Source of the DNA: Luidia sarsii
Lineage: Eukaryota; Echinodermata; Asteroidea; Paxillosida; Luidiidae
Assembly: GCA_949987565.1 (NCBI GenBank)
Contig: OX465117.1
Span: forward strand, 7,242,895 to 7,306,894
Length of the DNA stretch: 64,000 nt
Reading direction: 5' to 3'
Part shown: in pieces, positions 11,327-21,900 of the stretch
Layout of the letters: every line of letters begins with the position of its first letter
Numbering within the stretch: position 1 is the first letter of the stretch
Program-made: the position numbers and the translations under genes
Notes under the pieces: generated by a model
Databases searched by the model: none
What the model was told of the DNA's origin: nothing
The model's input: the letters and a program-made list of their open reading frames with translations, nothing else

Positions 11327-12199
11327 CCAGTTGCTACGGTTGCCAGTTGAGTCGACCTTGGCATGATTTTATGACTATGACTATGAACGTGAATTTGTTT
11401 TTCAACTACAAACTGTAAACAAGTAAAACCGGCCCGAAAATGTGATTCAAGCTGCCCCATTGAAATCAAAAATAGTGTTAAATATACTCTTTCTACATCT
11501 TGTGTGCAAACTATATGACAAGTTGTCGACTTAGAAGTATGAAAATAGAAATCCTCTGTACTAAATTTCAAAACAAAGAAAAATGATCTTTTCACAAGAA
11601 AAAGCAGGAATGTCTTGAGTTGGTCTGCTCAGATCATCTAAACAAACAAATTTTGGCAAGAAACCCTGAGGTTTCAAGGCACAAATGTAGACTTTCAAAG
11701 AATTGAAAACATTTGCAAATATTAATTTTGAAAAAGTTTCAAAAACATCTACTTAGTCTACATGATAGCGAAATTGATTTTTTTTTTAAATATAAAAGCA
11801 CACACGTCAAAGTAGAAATCTTAAAAATATGAGATGTTGACTTTCATTGATATTTTCTTTCAGCCATTTCTTTGGGATTTTGTAGTTCTTGGAATGGATT
11901 TCTGAGATGAAATGCCACATTTTTCTCTGCAAGTCCTAGAAATGGATCAAAACAATATTTTTCTTAAAGAACTGAACAAGAATGAATCCAATTATTGCTA
12001 TTAGAGTTGTCAAACCCGCTATGAGATGAAAAATCCCAATTGCTTGGTAATATTCATGACTGATGAATATCTTTGTGGTTATGATATTCATTAGTTTCAT
12101 AGTTTTATGAAAAATATTTGTAGTGAAGAATGTTCAAGGAAATAGATACCAGGCATCATGAGTATTCATTCATAATGAATATTATTGAAACTGATGATA

Positions 12200-12655
12200 T
12201 TTATTTTGAATATTCATTCATAATGAATAATATTCATCAAGATGGCTATACATCTCTTCATATCAATGATGAATATTCATTCCTTATGAATAATATTCAT
12301 CAAGATGGCTATACATCTCTTCATATCAATGATGAATATTCATTCCTAATGGATAATATCCATCATGATGACTATTCATCCCTTATGAATATTAATGATG
12401 AATATTCATTCACAATGGATAATATCCATCATGATGACTATTCACCCCTAATGAATATTAATGATGAATATTCATTCACAATGGATAATATCCATCATGA
12501 TGACTATTCACCCCTAATGAATATTAATGATGAATATTCATTCACAATGGATAATATCCATCATGATGACTATTCACCCCTAATGAATATTAATGATGAA
12601 TATTCATTCACAATGGATAATATCCATCATGACTATTCAGACCTTAGGAATATTA
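12200..12655. repeat. 66-bp AT-rich tandem repeat
   Basis: The unit includes GATGAATATTCATTCACAAT, GGATAATATCCATCATGATG and ACTATTCACCCCTAATGAAT; the last copies are nearly identical. 66 is a multiple of three and the unit has no in-frame stop, which creates an artificial 187-codon open frame (22-residue repeat). It is rich in palindromes (ATGAATATTCAT, GGATAATATCC). Confidence 0.9.
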
Positions 12656-12855
12656 ATTGGCATAAAGTATTGGGTGGTGTAAAGCAGTTATAGTTTTTAG
12701 TGAATTTTCAAAAGTGTTGAAAGGGCGATGAACAGTATTCATAGGAATGAATATTTTATGCTCATGATTGATTTTGAATGCTGAAATAAACAACATGAAG
12801 GATGGTGAATGGTGATTGATATTCATAGTCATGAACATTATTGGATGATGAATAT

Positions 12856-12954
12856 TCATAAGTGCTCCAGATCCATTCCTGTCTCGCTCTCATCCAGATC
12901 TTTGAGGTCTTCCTCCAACTCCTGCATGAGTTCAGTCAGTAGAGTGTCAAGTGC
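12856..12954 (-). CDS. IQ protein exon 11 (last)
   Basis: Acceptor ATATTTTCTGCCAG, then ALDTLLTELMQELEEDLKDL, an acidic tail, and TGA at 12856. The phase-0 junction matches exon 10. No AATAAA was found close downstream. Confidence 0.85.
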   Translation of the reverse strand, partial: ALDTLLTELMQELEEDLKDLDESETGMDLEHL

Positions 12955-15900
12955 CTGGCAGAAAATATGGGAAGGGAAAGTAAAATACATAGATTGATTG
13001 AGAAGACAAAAGGCAACTGTGCACAAAGTATATGGGACTGAAAGACAACTGTGCACAAAGTTTATGGGACTGAAAGGCAACTGTGCACCAAGTATATGGG
13101 ACTGAAAGGCAACTGTGCACAAAGTATATGGGACTGAAAGGCAACTGTGCACAAAGTATATGGGACTGAAAGGCAACTGTGCACAAAGTATATGGGACTG
13201 AAAGGCAACTGTGCACAAAGTATATGGGACTGAAAGGCAACTGTGCACAAAGTATATGGGACTGAAAGGCAACTGTGCACAAAGTATATGGGACTGAAAG
13301 GCAACTGTGCACAAAGTATATGGGACCGAAAGGCAACTGTGCACAAAGTATATGGGGCTGAAAGGCAGCTGTGCACAAAGTGGGACTGAAAGGCAACTGT
13401 GCACAAAGTATATGGGACTGAAAGACAACTGTGCACAAAGTATATGGGACTGAAAGGCAACTGTGCACAAAGTATAGGGGACTCAAAGGTAACTGTGCAC
13501 AAAGTATATCGGACTGAAAGGCAGCTGTGCACAAAGTGGGACTTAAAGGCAACTGTGCACAAAGTATATGGGACTGAAAGACAACTGTGCAAAAGGTATA
13601 TTGGACAATACAAAGCAAAGCTTACCACATCAGTTACAACAACTTCGTGCTGTCGTTTCAATGGTACACATTCCTCTGTTGATTTCCTTGCGTGCAGGAT
13701 ACCAGCATACTGCCTGAACAGGACATCGGACAGCCAATCTGGAGGGAGAAGGCGAAGGAACGAACAGCAAAAGGTAGTTTCCATTACAGTCTGTTTAAAG
13801 GATAATTGATCAATCTTTCCGGCATTGGTTGTAATCTCCCAATGTTGAGCTTTTTGTAAGGTGGAAAGAATGGGTCTGGCTCCCCCACCCCAGCAATAAA
13901 AAAAAAATTATGCAAGTTCGCCCAAAACAAGACTATAAAGCCACTCGAGTTTAAGGGCTAAGGAAAGAAGAAGATAGAGAGGGATTAGGAAGGATGGAGA
14001 TAGGCATTTACATTCCTATCTTAAAATTTAGTGGGCCTGACGTTTCGATCCTAGCAGGACCTGCCCTCCCTCTGCCTTTGAGAAAGGTCCTGCTAGGATC
14101 GAAACGTCAGGCCCACTAAATTTTAAGATTTGCATTTTGGTAATTTTAGTCAGTAAGCAGTTTGCAACATTTTTGTATATCTCCTTAAGCCGTTTACATT
14201 CCTCTTAAAAAGGGCAAGATCATTGTAGGCAATCTACTATTGTAGATAGTTGTCTATTTGGGAAGGCCACCATCTACGGGCTGGATATAGCTCAGATGGT
14301 AAGAGCACTGGTGTGCTAAACAGGTAAGTTAAACCAGAGGTCTTGGGTTCAAGTCATCGCTAAGTAAATTTCCTTGCCAATTTTTTTTCAATAAGACTTG
14401 AAGGTTTGCATAGTGGAAATACTAAGTGGACGGTTTGCGGTGACACCATGTAGCACTTCACTTTCAAGACGGCAACTCACAATGTTTCGGGTAGTGTGCA
14501 CTCTGCCTGTCGTCAGGAGACTGTCTCGACGTACACACTACCCGAAACGAGAAGAGCTACACGGTGTCACTGCAAACCTTGCACTTGGCATTTTTTCATT
14601 AGTTCATGTAAACAGATATTGTACTGAGAAGCTGTGGGGAAATTAATTTTGACTGTCATGACTGTACATATGACCATTCTCTCTAATCTTGTTTTCGTGG
14701 TTCTGCCTGGTTCCCTGACTCCTCGCAGTGCTTTGCCCACTCACTGTCCAGGAAGCGGTCGGCTTCCTCCGTCTCGTTCCAGGCTTGGCCGCTGCGCACC
14801 ACCATGGCCAGCATGTGATCCAAGATGGCCGTCTCCAGGAGGACTCCCTCGGCCACGTCGCTCACCTGTCCGAGAGAAGTCGCAGAAAATGGTCTGCTTA
14901 GGTTTCCACGCCCTTTATTTAGTCTGGTTTCCTTTGAATTGATTTTTAAGCCTTTAAAGGCCCAATACAACATTGGGAAGATCGGAAAACATGGATGTCC
15001 ACAGATTTCCTTCTAATTTACACAGTTTGTAGATGGTCATGATAGAATCTTCATGTTGAAATCTTACGGTCTGGGATGCTGTACTTCCCTAGAAATCTTC
15101 ACTCAACATAGTTTATCATCGACGAATAGTTTATCATAGTTTGTCATAGTTTATCATCGACAAATAATTTATTCCTCGCGAGTAATAAACTATTTCTTAC
15201 ACTACAGAAAAGTGCAAAAACCATGACAGTTTTTTTTTTCCTTTTTCTACTTTCTCAGATTACCATTTCAGCTAAAACCTTTGCATGATTTCTTTTTGTT
15301 TAATGGTTTAACAAACAAACTGTGGCAATCTTTTGACCTTTACCAATGTTATATAGGACCTTTAAGCTCAGGCCCATTTTGGGGAGTTTTGCATGTGCTG
15401 TGATTTTGTCTTTGGTTGGCTTCTTTTTCATCCCGTATTTATATTTATATTTGTATACATCCGACATAAGGTACCATACTATGGTTAGAAAGCTTGTTTA
15501 TTCACCTTTCCAGTGGTACCACTTTTGACCAACAGAGGGCAGTAGATAAAGAGTTATAAGTGATTTATTTCATCGGATGCTGGCGTCCGCTATTGTACAG
15601 GGCTGAGTGTAAAGGGTTACAAATCTTTTTTTTGAAAGGCAGGGTACACCAAGATACTCTATGCCCTATACATACATGTCAAGAATGGACTGATTAGGGA
15701 GACTGAAAATTGTTGAATTTCTAACGAACACTCGTGATTTGACTGACCTCCTTGATCTCCTGCTGCTCCTCCTGTTCGTCCAGAGGCGCGGCACCCCGGA
15801 TCATGGTATCCTGCAGGACACAGCCCACGTAGAATGCCGTCTCCTCGTCCACAAACAGCTCAACCACCGACTCCGCCACCACCTCCCACATTGAGTCCAC

Positions 15901-18900
15901 CACCTGATGAATGAGAGAATGAGAAACAAAGATAGAGAGAGAGAGGGAGAGAGGGAGAGAGCTGTTGTCAGGGATATTAGTGACCAACAAAGTCATTTCC
16001 TAAAAGTCACTGAAGGCCAATAAATTGTGCGACTGCGAGTGAGCGCTTACGCGACCGAGAGATGCTCCTGCGATTGAGCGCTTACACGACCGAGAGATGC
16101 GCCTGCGATTGAGCGCTTACACGACCGAGAGATGCGACTGCAGTGAGCGCTTACACGACCGAGAGATGCGACTGCGATTGAGCGCTTACGCGACCGAGAG
16201 ATGCGCCTGCGATTGAGCGCTTACACGACCGAGAGATGCGACTGCGATTGAGCGCTTACACGACCGAGAGATGCGACTGCGAGTGAGCGCTTACGCGACC
16301 GAGAGATGTGCCTGCGATTGAGCGCTTACACGACCGAGAGATGCGACTGCGATTGAGCGCTTATGCGACCGAGAGATGCGACTGCGATTGAGCGCTTATG
16401 CGACCGAGAAAATCACGGCAGGGGTGCAGGCGCCGTTCAGTTTTTAGGATTTTAACAGATAAAAATGAAAAAATAGCACTTTAAGATACCTGTTTGACAT
16501 AATTTTTTTTTTTTTTTTTTAAATCACGCTATTTCCGGAAATCGAGAAATTTCCGGAAGCCTTACATCCCTGTGTTGTTGGGTATTGATTTAGGTCTATT
16601 CTCACCACATCTGGCATCATTTCCCTGACGAGTTCCGTCATGATGATGTGGGTGGACTCGCCCACGGCCTTGCTCTCAAAGTAGTCATCGAGAAGCTCAT
16701 TGATGCACTCGGAGATGAGGAGCCTGGTCTCCTCGTAGATCAGCTCCTGCATGAGGCTAGAGGCCACCGGCTTGTGGATCTCAGGCCTGGTCAGGGCCTC
16801 CGTCCAAAAGCTGGCAGGGGGAGGGAGAGATGGATACAGAGAGGTAAAGAGATGGATACAGAGAGGTAGAGAGAGATGGATACAGAGAGGTAGAGAGACG
16901 GACACAGAGAGATAGAGACAGAGAGAGATAGAGACACAGAGAGATAGGGACGGAGAGAGATAGAGACAGAGAGAGTTAGAGACAGAGAGAGATAGAGACA
17001 GAGAGATAGAGACAGAGAGAGATAGAGACAGAGAGAGATAGAGACAGAGAGAGATAGAGACAGAGAGATAGAGACAGAGAGATGGCGACAGAGCGAGACA
17101 TCGAGAGACAGACACACACACACAAAGAGACAGGCACAGGCAAAGACAGGCAGTGAGAGAGATGAGGAAACAGAGAGAGACATAGACAACTGGGGTTATT
17201 TGGGAAAGGGTACCAAGGGAACAAGAGAAACTGGGGTCCATGTGAATGAGTGAATAATGAAGTGGCTGGCCATTTGAAGGGGCAGGGGGTACTACTGGGT
17301 GCCTCTGTCTGGGAGACTGGGAGCGGGTTCACAAGAGTGGTGCAGCTTCCTTTGGCACTAGGATGTGAATGGGAGGGAAGCAAGTGATATAGGAAGGTTT
17401 GCGGTGACACCATGTATAAGGTCTCTTCAAGAAGAGGTATGGTTATGAAAATAACCTGAGTGAAAACTCGGCGTTCCGGCCAGTATGCTCTGGCCGTCAT
17501 CTCCTAGGAGAAAAGTTTTTTTTTGGGGGGGGGGGGGCGAGGGTTACAGAAAGGCCAGCTTCTTTACCTCTGCTCTGGCGAGGGGTCAAACGACATAGAC
17601 AGCCTCTTAGTCATCCCTCTGCTCATGTCATTCTGCACAAAGGTGGATGGACAGAAAGGAACAGCTCAATGACAATAACAGCTGAGAAAGTAATGCACAC
17701 TGCATGCTGATGACTGCCCTAATACTCGTCTGCCTTTGTGAAAGGTCCTGCGGGGATCAAAACACCACCGTACCGGCCACCGTACCGGCCACCGTACCGG
17801 CCACCGTACCGGCCACCGTACCGGCCACCGTACCGGCCACCGTACCGGCCACCGTAATCAGTGAGCAACATTTTTGCATAGTATTTCTTTTAATTGCTTA
17901 AAAGCTCCTACACAACATTGGTCGAGGTCAAAGAATAGCATCCATACGTTGTCTGATCCAACATATGCATGAAATAGCACACCTGTGAATATTTAAGCTC
18001 AATCCGCCAACCGAGTCTCCAGAAATTTGTGAAAACCGCTTCATGTGTTTGGCGAAAATGCAGCATTCAATGTCGTACTGTTCCGAAATAGTTTAGATCT
18101 CGGTGAGACGTAAGCGATTTCTTTCACTCTTTTCTCCCAAAATACAACATTTTAGGCAGAAATACTTCAGTCAGAGGTTTCTACTATAACCATCTTCAAA
18201 CTGTATAATAAGTTTCATGTAAATCGGTGAACAATCAATTTTTCATTCGGTACGTTCCGATGCACACGTGAGTAAACTTTTGCGAGCAATTTGAGGGGCC
18301 TGGCTGAGGCGCTGTTGGTTTTTTCTGGACCGCGCCTCCCCCTCACCTTCTTCTTCCTCGTCCGCTCCTCGATCAGCGCCTCGCAGGCCACGTCCAGGAG
18401 GATGTCGTTCTGCAGGACGTCCTTGAGGAAGTGGTGCATGAAGCTGAGGGAGAAACTGGGGTTCTGCAGGTGGCCCAGCATGTCCAGGTTCTGGGACCAG
18501 AAGGGAGGGAGAGAGGGAACGGGGGAGGGAGGGAGGGAGGGAGGGAGGGAGAGAGGGAATGAGGGAGGGAGGGAATGAGGGAGGGAGGGAATGAGGGAGG
18601 GAGGAGTGGGGGAAGGAGTGGGGAGGTAAGGAGTGGCGAAGGAGGGAGGGAAGGAGTGGGGAAGGAGGGAGGGAAGGAGTGGGGAAGGAGGGAGGGAGGG
18701 AGGGAGGGAGGGAGGGAGGGAGAGAGGGAATGAGGGAGGGAGGGAGGGAGAGAGGGAATGAGGGAGGGAGGGAGGGAGAGAGGGAATGAGGGAGGGAGGG
18801 AATGAGGGAGGGAGGGAGGGAGAGAGGGAATGAGGGAGGGAGGGAATGAGGGAGAGAGGGAATGAGGGAGGGAGGGAATGAGGGAGGGAGGGAGTGGGGA

Positions 18901-21900
18901 AGGAGTGGGGAGGTAAGGAGTGGGGAAGGAGGGAGGGAAGGAGTGGGGCAAGGTGAGGGGGAGGGAGTGTGGGAAGGAGGGGGAGGGAGTAGGGCAGGGA
19001 TGGAGGGGTGGAAGGAGTGGGGAAGGAGGGAGGGAGGGAGTGGGGCAGGGGGGGGGGGGGGTAAGGAGTGGGGAAGGAGGGAGGGAAGGAGTGGGGCAAG
19101 GTGAGGGGGAGGGAGTGTGGGAAGGAGGGGGGAGGGAGTAGGGCAGGGAGGGAGGGTTGGAAGGAGAGGGGAAGGAGGGGGTAAGGAGTGGGGCAATAAG
19201 GGAGAGGTAAGGAGTGGGGAAAGAGGGAGGGAGGGAGTGGGGCAAGGACAAGGGGGAGGGAGTGCAGGAAGGGGGAGGGAGTAGGGCAGGGAGGAAGGGA
19301 GGGAAGGAGAGAGGGAAGGAGTGAAGGAAGAAGGAGAGAACAATTGTAATTGTTTAGCTGCATTTTTTGGGGTTTTTAGGTTTTTACTTTAATTGTGATA
19401 GTAATATTGTTATGTGCATTATTTGAAAATTGTTCATGTATTTTGAGAAATATCAATGTAATCAATATTATTAATATTGCTGTGACACATATAATATGGA
19501 CTACGTACCTTGCGAGTCTTGTAGCCTCTGTAGTGTCTTTGCACCACCAAGGCCGACTCGTCCTGAAGTTCTTCGGCCTCGCCTTCGTCCGGGTTGCGCC
19601 AGACCGGCCGGCCCCGGGCGTGGTTGGCCCCGGGGCCGCGCCCGTGGGACCCTGCCCCCTGGGGCTTGGCGGGCCGACGCCCGGCCGGCCGACGCCCGTC
19701 CCCCCGCTGCAGGTAGGGCGTCTTGTCACGGCGGACGTGGGTGGAGGCGTTCCAGCCGCCGCCGTGGGAGGTCGGGCCGGGGGGCGGCTTGCCCCTGTAC
19801 GCCCCGCCCTGGTGGGCGTGAGGGTGGTGGTGATGGTAAGGATCCGGGGACTGGGAGAAGGGGATACCCATGTACCCATCTTCCTCGTCGTTGTCGTCCA
19901 GCTGTCCCAGTTCCGAGCTGTAGCTCACCAGACTCAGGGTGTCATCATTGTGATACCTACATTGGGGGGAAAAGAAAGGAACAAAAACTGACTGGGAATT
20001 GCTTTGGCAGGCTGTCCTGCTTTTTGCAGCGCAGACGGCTTGACCACTTGACCACAGAGCTAGTCAGGGCCATGTGGGAGACAGAGAGACAGACAGAGAG
20101 ACAGGGACGATAGAGGGAGACAGATACAGAGATAGAGGGAGACAGACACAAACAAAGACAGAGAGACAGAGACAGATACATGTACAGAGATAGAGGGAGA
20201 CAGATACATAGATAGAGGGAGACAGATACAGAGAAAGAGGGAGACAGATACAGAGAAAGAGGGAGACAGATACAGAGATAGAGGGAGACAGATACAGAGA
20301 TAGAGGGAGACAGACACAAACAAAGACAGAGAGACAGAGACAGATACATGTACAGAGATAGAGGGAGACAGATACATAGATAGAGGGAGACAGATACAGA
20401 GAAAGAGGGAGACAGATACAGAGAAAGAGGGAGACAGATACAGAGATAGAGGGAGACAGATACAGAGATAGAGGGAGACAGACACAAACAAAGACAGAGA
20501 GACAGAGACAGATACATGTACAGAGATAGAGGGAGACAGATACAGAGATAGAGGGAGACAGATACAGAGATAGAGGGAGACAGATACAGAGAAAGAGGGA
20601 GACAGATACAGAGATAGAGGGAGACAGAGAGACAGAGAGGGAGACAGGGGCAACGATAGGTGAGACAGATACAGAGATAGAGGGAGACAGATACAGAGAT
20701 AGAGGGAGACAGACACAGAGATAGAGGGAGACAGATACAGAGATAGAGGGAGACAGATATAGAGATAGAGGGAGACAGATACAGAGATAGAGGGAGACAG
20801 AGACAGAGATAGAGGGAGACAGATACAGAGATAGAGGGAGACAGATATAGAGATAGAGGGAGACAGATACAGCGATAGAGGGAGACAGACACAAACATAG
20901 ACAGAGAGACAGATACAGAGATAGAGGGAGACAGATACAGAGATAGAGGGAGACAGACACAAAGACAGAGGGACAGAGAGAGGGAGGGAGACAGGGACTG
21001 AAACAGAATGAGACAGTGACAAAGAGAGACAGAGGGAGACTGATATAAGGGGATATAGAGACAAAGAGAGAGACAGAGACAGAGGGCAACATATACAGAG
21101 ACAGACAGGGAATGAGAGAGAGAGGGATACAGACAAAGAGACAGAGAGACAGAGAGAGGGAGGGAGACAGGGACTGAAACAGTATGAGAGAGTTACAAAG
21201 AGAGACAGAGGGAGACTAATATAAGGGGATATAGAGACAAAGAGAGAGACAGAGACAGAGGGCAACATATACAGAGACAGACAGGGAATGAGAGAGAGGG
21301 AGACAGACAAAGAGACAGAGAGACAGAGAGAAAGAGAGACAGAGGGAGACACAGACAGCGGGAGACGGAGACAGAGAGAAGAAATAAGTATAGACACAGA
21401 GATTTGAATCGGTATGGTGGCGGGTAATATCATGTATAATGTAGATATAATATCAGAATTAAAAAGTGACGCAGAATTGAGATTCAACCTTTGAGACTCG
21501 TGACACAACCTTAATGATTAGGGCCTCAGACAAAGACTCGATATCTTTGCGATCGCAGACGCTTTTCATCTGAGGGGTTTTCTGTCTACTCACTTCTCAT
21601 TTTGGACGGGAGGGATGACTGGGTAGTGGCTGCCTCGTAATGGGGCGTCGGCCGGTGAATCCACGAGTCTGCACAGCAATGGGTGCAGAAAATAGTGAAT
21701 TGAATGTTAATTTATTGTCATCTGTATCAAATACACTGAAACTCACCTTGGCCTTGCAAGCATTGAAACAAAAATCCACAACAATCAATACGACACAAAA
21801 GTTAGTGGGCCTGACATTTCGATCCTAGCAGGACCTTTCTCAAAGGCAAAGTCCTCTAACTTTTGAGATTTACGTATTGCAGGTCATTTTAGTCAGTGAG

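Larger units (their letters stand above)
7231..12129. other. Intergenic region upstream of the SPA17-like gene
   Basis: No credible coding exon was found on either strand. It contains foldback elements, SINE-like pieces and AT-rich unique DNA (notably 9550-9960 and 11330-12120), some of them listed separately. Short open frames here have no start context, splice partners or recognisable domains. Confidence 0.6.

Noticed and set aside
12947..13784. Overlapping 200-240-codon open frames on the minus strand across the 32-bp array
   Set aside because: They come from the satellite: the unit is stop-free and not a multiple of three, so all frames read the same 32-residue cycle. Only the last ~35 codons (exon 10) are real.
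13011..16412. Regular repeats resembling a CRISPR array
   Set aside because: Units are contiguous with no unique spacers, and the genome is eukaryotic.
18215..19363. 380-codon Pro/Ser/Leu-rich open frames
   Set aside because: They are translations of the GGGA tract. Only the part at 18347-18490 is a true exon, shown by its splice sites and phase.
20060..21508. 480-codon Ser/Leu/Cys-rich open frame
   Set aside because: It is a translation of the GATAGAGGGAGACA array in an intron.
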